43,020 bases of DNA, from IMG/VR virus record IMGVR_UViG_3300020411_000578, positions 1 through 43,020 of that record; one strand, written 5' to 3'. Below the pieces are notes generated by a model. That model had not been told where the DNA came from, did not search any database, and was given only the letters and a program-made list of their open reading frames with translations. Of this stretch, positions 9,428-15,774 are shown piece after piece. Both the position numbers and the translations under genes were made by a program. The stretch comes from a virus. Every line of letters starts with the position of its first letter. Positions within the stretch are counted from its first letter, which is position 1.

Positions 9428-11335
9428 TTAGGGTGCAGCACCACCGCCACCGCCACCACCAATTCCACCTGCGGGAGGAACGTAATCTACGATGCTGTAA
9501 TCACTTACTGTGTTAACAAATCCATTCACTTGTGCACTCATATCTGCACTTGAAGCATATACAATTAAATGTGATCCAGGTCCTATAATTAGACCTTTAT
9601 GTTCTGCTGTTGCGTTAGCACCAATAGCAGTATCATAGTAAAGATAATCTCCAGTTTCTACATCAGTTGCAGCAGTTACACTACTTACTGTTGCTACTGC
9701 TCTTGTAGGTCCTTGACCAGGAGGTGTATCTGGGAATGTATCAGAACTCGCAAATGCAGCAGGTGAATCATTATCAACAAATACTTTTAACTTACTTGTA
9801 GTTGTATCCCAAGAAGTTACATATCCGAAGGCACCTGCTGTTACAACACCAACAGTCTGTGATGCAGTACCAACTGTAAATGTATTACCAGTCACAGGAG
9901 TTCCAACTACATCATATACAAATACTTCTGAAAAAGTAGGATCTGGGTTTACATCAATAGATCCAGAGTATCCTGCCTGTCCTTCAGCATAATAAAATAT
10001 AGGATCAGGAGTAGTAGCAGAAATTGCAATTTCAATGTATGCAGTACCACCAGAACCTGCTGTACCAACCTTTGTAACACCAGTTGTAAATTCAGTTCCT
10101 GGGGTTGGAGTAGCGTTTGTACCCTCATTAACGTCAGAGAATCTAAAAGGTAAACCTGTGTTAGTTGAGTCAGAAATATCAAATCTATATGTTTGATCAA
10201 TGTTTAGTGAGAATGTGGTCTCAGGAACAACCTCTTGTCCTGATGTTACTGACCAGATAAATCCCGCTGTAAATGTTTTATCAACTGTAATAGTATCTTG
10301 AACAACAGTAGTTGCGTTTGATGTACCACCTGTTAATGTCTCACCTGTAACAAAGATATAGAAACCTGCTGAACCCGCTGCTGTTAATGGAGTTACTGTT
10401 ACACCGTCGTTATGGTTAGCAGCAGTGGTTCCCATTTGTCCACGAACAACTGTAACGTCATTACCAGAAACGTTAGTTGCTTGCAAAATTTCATTACCAA
10501 TGACAATGTATGAACCAGAAAGTATGGCAGCACCATTGGTTACAGTCAAAGTTGTGTCTCCTGACGCGAATGTACCACCCTCGTTAATAGTTGTGGTAGT
10601 TCCTGACGGAGTGTATGCTGTTACGTATTGACCTGGGGTATGTGCAGCAGGAGTTGTACCAAAGGTTCCACGTGTGATTGTCAAAACTCCAGGTCCTGTA
10701 GTTCCAGAGTTAAATGCAGCGTTAGTGACAGTAACTACCTCGGCAGATGCAGTTCCGTCAGATAAGAATAGATAATCGTTAGCATTAATGTTTGTGGCAG
10801 AAGTAACAGGTACTGAGGTAACACCAGTTCCCATATTTGCCATCTCAATGTTTAAACCAGTAGTAGATGTTCCTCTGAATGTCGCAGTCAGTCCAGAGAC
10901 ACTACCAGTTATTGTTTCACCACCTTGGAATGTACCCGCATTTTGTGCTGAGTCAACTCCAATATTACTTGTGGTTGCAACTTTTACTGAGTAAGTTGTA
11001 GTGGTTGTAGTTTTTACAACGTCAGCAAGTTTTGCTGTAAAATTACTTTGAGCACCTGAGATTTCTAAACCTGGGGTTGCGTCTCCAACAGTTAATCCTG
11101 GGGTTAGTGCTAACTTGTACTTTGTTACTACATTACCTTTTTGAAATTTGTATGTATTAGCATCAAGAGTAAGTTCTTGAGTGTAATCTTTATGTGCCAG
11201 TCTATACGTTCCTGCTGAACCTCCACGGTTACATATATGAACTACACCTGATGTAGTGTCATTAATATCTGAACTGTATAAGACTGTATTTGTAGTTGCA
11301 GACGGTGCTACCGCTGCTAGTCTTCCTGCTGTCAT
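9428..11335 (-). CDS. Virion structural protein with repeated RGxxGTTxxxH modules
   Basis: This is a 635-residue, Thr/Gly/Val-rich beta protein. Two copies of one module are visible: ITRGTFGTTPAAHTPG and VVRGQMGTTAANHNDG (residues about 225-240 and 293-308), each following a segment ending in 'EVVTVTN' or 'EILQATN'. Such 'V.RG..GTTAA.H..G' modules recur in tail and baseplate proteins of marine T4-like phages. The N-terminus (MTAGRLAAVAPSATTNTVLY) resembles a virion-attachment start. The extreme C-terminus is a glycine run (GGIGGGGGGGAAP). It is 7 bases downstream of the 441-residue fibre gene, so probably in the same late transcript. The exact role is unknown. Confidence 0.75.
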   Translation of the reverse strand: MTAGRLAAVAPSATTNTVLYSSDINDTTSGVVHICNRGGSAGTYRLAHKDYTQELTLDANTYKFQKGNVVTKYKLALTPGLTVGDATPGLEISGAQSNFTAKLADVVKTTTTTTYSVKVATTSNIGVDSAQNAGTFQGGETITGSVSGLTATFRGTSTTGLNIEMANMGTGVTSVPVTSATNINANDYLFLSDGTASAEVVTVTNAAFNSGTTGPGVLTITRGTFGTTPAAHTPGQYVTAYTPSGTTTTINEGGTFASGDTTLTVTNGAAILSGSYIVIGNEILQATNVSGNDVTVVRGQMGTTAANHNDGVTVTPLTAAGSAGFYIFVTGETLTGGTSNATTVVQDTITVDKTFTAGFIWSVTSGQEVVPETTFSLNIDQTYRFDISDSTNTGLPFRFSDVNEGTNATPTPGTEFTTGVTKVGTAGSGGTAYIEIAISATTPDPIFYYAEGQAGYSGSIDVNPDPTFSEVFVYDVVGTPVTGNTFTVGTASQTVGVVTAGAFGYVTSWDTTTSKLKVFVDNDSPAAFASSDTFPDTPPGQGPTRAVATVSSVTAATDVETGDYLYYDTAIGANATAEHKGLIIGPGSHLIVYASSADMSAQVNGFVNTVSDYSIVDYVPPAGGIGGGGGGGAAP

Positions 11336-11342
11336 TGTTTAG

Positions 11343-12668
11343 TTACCATCCTGCTGCGAAATGTTGTTGTAATCTAAGTCTGCCACCTAGATCAGGTGCC
11401 GAAATTGGACCACCGAACGAAACACCCAATGTGCCTACGTTTGCTGTTGATAGAAGTGTAGCATCTGCGTCTGGAAACTGAATGGTTTTAGTTCCTGTGA
11501 TGTTACTTAGATCAAGGTTAATAATCCTTTGATCATCTACTTCATCAATTAATTTTAATCCAACAATAGATTTGTTGTATAAAACCTGTGATGCTTGCGT
11601 AGCAACTAGAGTGTTGTTTGCAAGTATATTTGTATTTAGGTTAGTTGCAGGGAACTCATATTTAAGAGTAGTAGCACCCGAAACATTTGTTAAGTCAAAG
11701 AAAATACGAGCAGTTAAATCAGCACCATTAACAAAGTAAGGGTCTGCATAGTTTTTGTTCGTAAAGTTTTGAGTTGCGTCAATACCTGCTACTGTAAACG
11801 ATTGATCAGGAAATGTTACTGTTCTGTCTGTAGTAACGTCACCTGATGCAAAAGTAACTTTAGGTGTTGGATTATTTGGATCACCCGATGCAATATCAGA
11901 TATTGAAGGGTTGATCAAATTCTTGTTACTGATGTCTTGTTCAGTAATAGTATCTATCAGAGTTGACTGTGATGCAGATGTTCCATAGTCAGGTAGTCTG
12001 TAGATGTGTTCTACTGGTGCTTCCCAAGAGTCAGTTTCAAACTTTGCTATTTTTCCTGCATTAGACGAACCAATTATCTGTAAGTTACCATCCTGTATGA
12101 TGATAGTCTTATTTGATATTGTTTGTGCTGTATCGTTACCTATAAGAGTTGTAGATGTAAAACTTCCTGTGTTAGGTAAAGCAAAGGTACGAATACCTGC
12201 TCCTGTTGACACATTAGAAATTTCAAACTTTGCTCTTTTGTCTGGGTTTTGGTCGTCTGCTAAGAAAAAGTTAACGTCTGTAAGTTCTGTAGGTCCATTC
12301 ACTAAAAATTTCCCAGAACCTTGAGGTCTGAGATCAATGTTAACATTGGATGAAGTTGTGTCACCTGCAATCAAACGAATAGTTGCTGATCCGTCAGCAT
12401 TATTCTGCTTCCTGTAGTACATAGATGATGTACCGAAAGCAAGTCCTATCTCGTTATATGCGTTCTGGTATAGTCCAGTGTCCCTATCCAAATCGAAGGA
12501 TAACCCTGGCTGAGACTGTGATCCCGCACTTACACCTTTAAAAAGTTGGTTTATCCTTGCTTTTCTATTTGGTATTAGAGGATCGGAGATAACAACGGGT
12601 AGAATCGCTTCACCAGTCAATACCTCGTCTGCCAGAGTTTCTAATTGCGAAATTCTTTTTGTTCCCAC
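11343..12668 (-). CDS. Tail-fibre / baseplate appendage protein
   Basis: This is a 441-residue protein. The N-terminus has MGTKRISQLETLADEV followed by ILPVVISDP, a typical start of phage fibre proteins that describe 'ISQL' motifs. The segment FDLDRDTGLYQNAYNEIGLA (about residues 57-76) is the 'D.DTGLY......' shaft module found in many tail fibres. The rest is a series of similar beta segments with the recurring core 'SNKTI/NKNLI/NKNYADPYF' spaced about 70 residues apart, which points to a trimeric fibrous shaft. A perfect TATAAATA box lies about 30 bases upstream, so this is the first gene of the appendage block. Confidence 0.75.
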   Translation of the reverse strand: MGTKRISQLETLADEVLTGEAILPVVISDPLIPNRKARINQLFKGVSAGSQSQPGLSFDLDRDTGLYQNAYNEIGLAFGTSSMYYRKQNNADGSATIRLIAGDTTSSNVNIDLRPQGSGKFLVNGPTELTDVNFFLADDQNPDKRAKFEISNVSTGAGIRTFALPNTGSFTSTTLIGNDTAQTISNKTIIIQDGNLQIIGSSNAGKIAKFETDSWEAPVEHIYRLPDYGTSASQSTLIDTITEQDISNKNLINPSISDIASGDPNNPTPKVTFASGDVTTDRTVTFPDQSFTVAGIDATQNFTNKNYADPYFVNGADLTARIFFDLTNVSGATTLKYEFPATNLNTNILANNTLVATQASQVLYNKSIVGLKLIDEVDDQRIINLDLSNITGTKTIQFPDADATLLSTANVGTLGVSFGGPISAPDLGGRLRLQQHFAAGW

Positions 12669-12697
12669 AGCACTCTAGGCGGTATTTGATACAATCT

Positions 12698-12705
12698 TAT
12701 TTATA
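12698..12705 (-). promoter_or_regulatory. T4-type late promoter box
   Basis: An exact TATAAATA on the minus strand lies 30 bases upstream of the fibre gene start at 12668, in the short gap after the 52-codon gene. Its position at the head of the structural block fits late transcription of the fibre genes to its left. Confidence 0.65.
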
Positions 12706-12716
12706 CAAGTTCTAGA

Positions 12717-12875
12717 TCAGTCTTCTCGTATGCAATATTCAGCAGCGTGAGGATTGTCAAACCCCTTCAAATCTTGTCTCGCTTGTTTAATAGCGGTGTA
12801 TGCGTCTTCTGCATATTCACAGATTTCGTGATGAATATATTGGGTATCGTGATACCCGATTGTGTAATGATTCAT
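12717..12875 (-). CDS. Small conserved cyanophage protein (52 aa)
   Basis: ATG at 12875 overlaps the stop of the PTOX gene (TAATG), and the frame ends with TGA at 12717-12719. The protein begins MNHYTIGYHDTQYIHH and continues with EYAEDAYTAIKQARQD, then a short C-terminal part ending YCIRED. It is acidic, His- and Tyr-rich, with no membrane segment. The composition and the start/stop coupling support a real gene, and small proteins with a similar start are familiar from cyanophages. Function is unknown; being the last gene before the late promoter, it closes the PTOX operon. Confidence 0.7.
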   Translation of the reverse strand: MNHYTIGYHDTQYIHHEICEYAEDAYTAIKQARQDLKGFDNPHAAEYCIRED

Positions 12876-13375
12876 TAGATTAATGACATTGCGTGTTGAA
12901 GTTCTTTTGCGTGATTGAGTTCGTCTTGTGCGATCTCTGCAATCTTTTTATCTTCTGGATGATATGCTAGATACTTTGTATAAGTTTCAAATGCGTGCTT
13001 CTCAATTTTCATATTAATATCATACGCATTTAAAGGATCTATGAAATAATATGCAACCATAGTCCAATAATAAAATAGAACTAAGTGTTTGGCAAAGAAT
13101 CTGTCAATCCATTTTTCATCTCCACCTCTACGTTCCATCTCTTCAAGATGTTCTGTTTCATTTAATGATTGCCAGAAATGTTCTTTCATAAGATAGATGT
13201 GTTCATCACCCCTAAGTCCTAATGACTCTTTAAAGTGTAAAACACTTATAAAAGAAAAATAGGGTGCACGAGCAATAACCTCTAACACCCAAAATCTTTG
13301 TATATCTCTACCCCTATACAAATAGTCAAGGATAGTTATTGTGAAGTCTAAAACAAATGTGTTTAGTTTTTTCAT
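12875..13375 (-). CDS. ptox: Plastoquinol terminal oxidase (PTOX/alternative oxidase family)
   Basis: This 166-residue protein carries the di-iron ligand motifs of the alternative oxidase family: VLEVIARAPYFSF (E32), NETEHLEEME (E73, H76; AOX NERMHL), IEKHAFETY (E125) and AQDELNHAKEL (E152, H155). The enzyme passes electrons from plastoquinol to O2, and in cyanophages it is thought to vent electrons from photosystem II when carbon fixation is shut down. It is compact, with little beyond the four-helix core. It fits with psbA at 42607-43020 as part of the phage's light-energy management. It is start/stop coupled to its neighbours on both sides. Confidence 0.9.
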   Translation of the reverse strand: MKKLNTFVLDFTITILDYLYRGRDIQRFWVLEVIARAPYFSFISVLHFKESLGLRGDEHIYLMKEHFWQSLNETEHLEEMERRGGDEKWIDRFFAKHLVLFYYWTMVAYYFIDPLNAYDINMKIEKHAFETYTKYLAYHPEDKKIAEIAQDELNHAKELQHAMSLI

Positions 13376-13635
13376 TAGAATATTGCCTTAAAAATAAATT
13401 CTTTAGATAAAACAGGATCACCTAGAAGTTCTAATTGTAGACCATCAGCATCTACGAAGAGATCGTCTTCCGCTTCTTTTCTACAATGCTGCCAGTAATA
13501 TGTTCCATCTTCTCTTCGATATAAGTAAGAAGTGTTGTGTGAATCGAGGGTGAACATTGCGATGCACTTTTGTTTATGTTGCCAACAGGGGTCTTCTGCT
13601 CGTTTTTCATATTCAGTCACGTTGCCTCCAATCAT
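13375..13635 (-). CDS. Hypothetical protein
   Basis: This is an 86-residue protein of no family known to me. ATG at 13635 overlaps the end of the upstream gene by 23 bases, and its stop overlaps the PTOX start (TAATG). It has three cysteines (CWQHKQKC and a later HC), tryptophan and histidine clusters (YYWQHCRKEAEDD), and an acidic middle. A metal-binding role cannot be excluded, but there is no complete motif. Tight coupling to PTOX suggests co-translation. Confidence 0.6.
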   Translation of the reverse strand: MIGGNVTEYEKRAEDPCWQHKQKCIAMFTLDSHNTSYLYRREDGTYYWQHCRKEAEDDLFVDADGLQLELLGDPVLSKEFIFKAIF

Positions 13636-13912
13636 CTGATCTTTTGTTTTTAAACCATTCTGCTATATCGTCTGCCCCACTGAAACCCCTTCTATGTTTC
13701 CTTGGATCGGAGTCTCCTATATCCAAGTACTTAAGAAAAGTTGAATCGTCATCTGTCACTAATCTTCTTGCTTTACTCAACATTCCTCTTGCTGATGTAT
13801 TACTTTTTGATAATTTTTCTGCCCATATCATATCATCTAGACTTACTTCTTGTTTCGCTGCAATAGATTTGCAGATGCCTTCTAACCGAAGACGATAGGC
13901 AGTTGATAACAT
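13613..13912 (-). CDS. Hypothetical protein
   Basis: This 99-residue protein is predicted mostly helical in its first half (LSTAYRLRLEGICKSIAAK, DDMIWAEKLSKSN), with a basic, charged C-terminus (DPRKHRRGFSGADDIAEW). No family is recognised. Similar small 'DDMIWAEKLAKSN' proteins seem common in cyanophages (from memory, unverified). It is the second gene in the PTOX cluster; a near-consensus late box (GATAAATA, 13936-13943) is about 25 bases upstream. Confidence 0.65.
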   Translation of the reverse strand: MLSTAYRLRLEGICKSIAAKQEVSLDDMIWAEKLSKSNTSARGMLSKARRLVTDDDSTFLKYLDIGDSDPRKHRRGFSGADDIAEWFKNKRSDDWRQRD

Positions 13913-13938
13913 AAATTAATAATGTATATTAATTTTAT

Positions 13939-14112
13939 TTATCTGTTAGATATTTGTTCAATTAATGTGTCAATAGATCCAGACATACTGCGGTACCCCG
14001 TTCCTACGTATAATTGACCTGCAAAAACAGATAATGTAGCAGCACCCCAAAATAAGTAATACCACCTAGACTTCACTTGTGCTCTTACTTTTGTTACTTT
14101 GTCACGTTTCAT
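13939..14112 (-). CDS. Small single-pass membrane protein (57 aa)
   Basis: ATG at 14112, TAA at 13939-13941. The protein starts with a basic stretch (MKRDKVTKVRAQVKSR) followed by one hydrophobic segment, WYYLFWGAATLSVFAG (residues 17-32), then a polar tail. By the positive-inside rule the N-terminus stays in the cytoplasm. It is divergent from the plus-strand gene at 14204, with a 91-base AT-rich gap between them that must hold both promoters. Function is unknown. Confidence 0.65.
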   Translation of the reverse strand: MKRDKVTKVRAQVKSRWYYLFWGAATLSVFAGQLYVGTGYRSMSGSIDTLIEQISNR

Positions 14113-14203
14113 AAACAATAAATAAAAATAGAATTAGGAAAAGACCTATGCTTTAAACCTTTGTTCTATATTATATCATATAAAACTGAATTGGAGCAAA
14201 ACT

Positions 14204-14356
14204 ATGTCGCATAATATAATATCATACAATCAACTCAATTCTTGGGATAACTTATCTGAAGATCTCAGAATATCAGAGTATTATGATTGCTTAGTAGAAT
14301 GTAACGATGATCAAGGAACGTGTAAACGTTATTGTCGCTCCGTTCTAGAAAGATAA
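14204..14356 (+). CDS. Small protein with twin CX3C motif (50 aa)
   Basis: This 50-codon gene is the only plus-strand gene between 1 and 27.4 kb. ATG is preceded by GGAG at suitable spacing (TTGGAGCAAAACT), and the stop is followed at once by a rho-independent hairpin. The C-terminal half has C29-x3-C33-x6-C40-x3-C44, a twin CX3C layout able to form a two-disulphide helical hairpin or bind a metal. The residues between are acidic before and basic after the second pair. An AT-rich run with TATATT/TATCAT-like boxes (about 14167-14183) could be the promoter. Function is unknown; short proteins of this pattern appear to be widespread in cyanophages (memory, unverified). Confidence 0.75.
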   Translation: MSHNIISYNQLNSWDNLSEDLRISEYYDCLVECNDDQGTCKRYCRSVLER

Positions 14357-14360
14357 ACTA

Positions 14361-14389
14361 AAAGAGGTCGCTAGGGACCTCTTTTTTTA
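14361..14389 (+). terminator. Rho-independent terminator of the twin-CX3C gene
   Basis: An 8-bp perfect stem AAGAGGTC / GACCTCTT with loop GCTAGG is followed by a run of T's. It starts 5 bases after the stop at 14356. The T run overlaps the stop codon of the convergent minus-strand gene ending at 14387. Confidence 0.85.
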
Positions 14390-14557
14390 TTCTGGAAATT
14401 TTAAATAATTTGTATGTTCGACAGTTTTTGCTACGTCGAGCATAGCGTCTCTGATATGAGGTTGTTGACCTGTTGCTTGGTAAGCAAGATTTTGTTGGTC
14501 GGTCATTGACCATCTCCACTGGTGCATTTCATTACAATACCACAGTTGTATTTGCAT
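14387..14557 (-). CDS. Hypothetical protein
   Basis: A 56-residue protein from ATG at 14557. The frame is open to a GTG at 14596, but that start would overlap the previous gene and adds only a low-complexity basic leader. From the ATG it reads MQIQLWYCNEMHQWRWSMTD, rich in Trp, Gln and Met, then an alpha-helical polar end (IRDAMLDVAKTVEH). No family is recognised. No strong Shine-Dalgarno precedes either start. Confidence 0.6.
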   Translation of the reverse strand: MQIQLWYCNEMHQWRWSMTDQQNLAYQATGQQPHIRDAMLDVAKTVEHTNYLKFPE

Positions 14558-14573
14558 ATGTTTTCTTTGTAAG

Positions 14574-14834
14574 TTAATAGGGAATTTCTTCTTCACACTG
14601 AATCAAATGTGCATCTAACTCAAATATAATTGGATGACATAATTCTTGAATGAGATAAGAAGATGATCTATAAATCTCCTCCATTGTACACCAAGAATTT
14701 TTATTTGCCAAATCTATTGTTTGGGAATCAGGATTTTGTATTTCGTCGAAAGTGAATGCTAAACCGTTAAGATAATAAATTCTACACAATCCTATTTTGA
14801 CGACGTAACGGAAGTCGGAATAGATGCGGTACAT
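14574..14834 (-). CDS. Hypothetical protein
   Basis: This 86-residue protein overlaps the end of the cpeT-like gene by 43 bases. The start of the frame (MYRIYSDFRYVVKIGLCRIYYLNG) is Tyr-rich and beta-like; the rest is acidic and ends CEEEIPY. Four cysteines are scattered without a motif. The large overlap makes the exact start uncertain. It lies directly after a bilin-lyase gene, which is no more than a hint to function. Confidence 0.5.
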   Translation of the reverse strand: MYRIYSDFRYVVKIGLCRIYYLNGLAFTFDEIQNPDSQTIDLANKNSWCTMEEIYRSSSYLIQELCHPIIFELDAHLIQCEEEIPY

Positions 14835-15265
14835 TTGCTGAACAAGAAAGGACCTTTTTTGGAACCCCAGAGCAACTCTCCCTCTTCATCATACCCTTTA
14901 TCGTCAGACTCAAAGGAATCTTTAGTTAAAGTTATTGTAGAAACAACTACACCTCTGCCATTGTGGGCATTAGGTTCGTTTTTACCTATCCAACCCCTTT
15001 CACTTTCTGTGAAGATTAGACTAGGCATTTTTTTATCAGCGTTAAATGTTTCTAATAGTATGTGATCTTTTTTAGAAACGACGTTATGTGTTCTTTCACG
15101 ATACACTTCACCGTTCCAGTCATACCACTGTTTTGATGATAATCGTCCTTCGTCATTGAAGTACCACAGGTAATGGATATATGCGAAAGACGATGGCCAC
15201 ATCTGTGCTTGTCTTAAATTATGCCAGTGGTGAACCAAGAGATCCAGAAAAGGTTGTTGATCCAT
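14792..15265 (-). CDS. cpeT: CpeT/CpcT-like phycobiliprotein lyase
   Basis: This 157-residue protein matches the T-type lyase layout: a short helix and then HHWHNLRQAQMWPSSFAYIH (residues about 12-31; family pattern 'G.F.N..QA...P..FA.I'), KQWYDWNGEVYRERTHNV (about 45-62; 'Q.Y.....PYR.R...V'), and a barrel-forming C-terminal half. T-type lyases attach phycoerythrobilin to a cysteine of phycoerythrin beta subunits; a cyanophage version has been studied biochemically. It is shorter than most host CpeT proteins (about 190-200), as expected for phage forms. It suggests a host carrying phycoerythrin. Confidence 0.75.
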   Translation of the reverse strand: MDQQPFLDLLVHHWHNLRQAQMWPSSFAYIHYLWYFNDEGRLSSKQWYDWNGEVYRERTHNVVSKKDHILLETFNADKKMPSLIFTESERGWIGKNEPNAHNGRGVVVSTITLTKDSFESDDKGYDEEGELLWGSKKGPFLFSKCTASIPTSVTSSK

Positions 15266-15280
15266 CGTATATTTTATATA

Positions 15281-15553
15281 TTATAATTGCTCCTTGAGTT
15301 CACCTAATGTTTCAGTCACGTAACTTTTGACTTCTGCATCACTTGGCAAGGTAACACCAGGTATAGGGGGTGGTGGACCTGTCATTGGTATAGGTGGAGT
15401 CTCTAATGCTTCTACCTGTAATTGTCCGTCAGGGATTCCATTCATTAGGATATTCCCTTTGTCTCCTTCTACAAGAACTGTTTCACCTCGTTCAACAATT
15501 TTAAAAATGAAACTTAAGTTCTCAACTGCTTCTTCTTTTGTAATTCTGATCAT
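15281..15553 (-). CDS. Hypothetical protein with Phd-like N-terminal segment
   Basis: This is a 90-residue protein. Residues 1-42 (RITKEEAVENLSFIFKIVERGETVLVEGD, in pieces: helix, then 'VERGETVLV', then 'KGNILMNGIPD') are laid out like the start of Phd/YefM-type antitoxins ('..A...L..ll..V..GE.v.I...G..va.l.p'). The second half is a proline-rich linker (PPIPMTGPPPPIPG) and a short acidic helix. The resemblance is only by eye; no toxin gene is adjacent. It overlaps the next upstream gene by 4 bases (ATGA). Confidence 0.6.
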   Translation of the reverse strand: MIRITKEEAVENLSFIFKIVERGETVLVEGDKGNILMNGIPDGQLQVEALETPPIPMTGPPPPIPGVTLPSDAEVKSYVTETLGELKEQL

Positions 15554-15768
15554 AATTTGTAATGTCTTCTGTTAGGTTCTACACCTTCTTGTATCATTGT
15601 AACTGCGAGAGTGAAGAGATCACCACCTGATTCATCAAAATTGTAGGTGATAGTCTCTTCGTGACCATCGCTGTCTTTGTATTTTACTTCACGTTTGGTA
15701 AAATCTATCCAAACATAATCAATGTAAGTTTCCATTAATAACCATATAAGGTAGTCTTCACTAAACAT
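15550..15768 (-). CDS. Conserved small cyanophage protein
   Basis: This is a 72-residue acidic protein starting MFSEDYLIWLLMETYIDY, with FTKREVKYKDSDGHEET in the middle and a C-terminal helix (DLFTLAVTMIQEGV). There is no known domain. It lies 6 bases after the gp5 stop and overlaps the next gene by ATGA, so it is expressed with the hub genes. Function is unknown. Confidence 0.65.
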   Translation of the reverse strand: MFSEDYLIWLLMETYIDYVWIDFTKREVKYKDSDGHEETITYNFDESGGDLFTLAVTMIQEGVEPNRRHYKL

Positions 15769-15774
15769 TTTAAC

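Noticed and set aside
14361-14389. Possible tRNA or attachment site at the GC-rich hairpin
   Set aside because: Only a simple 8-bp stem and T-run; no cloverleaf, so it is a terminator. No tRNA, integrase gene or attachment site was seen in the window.
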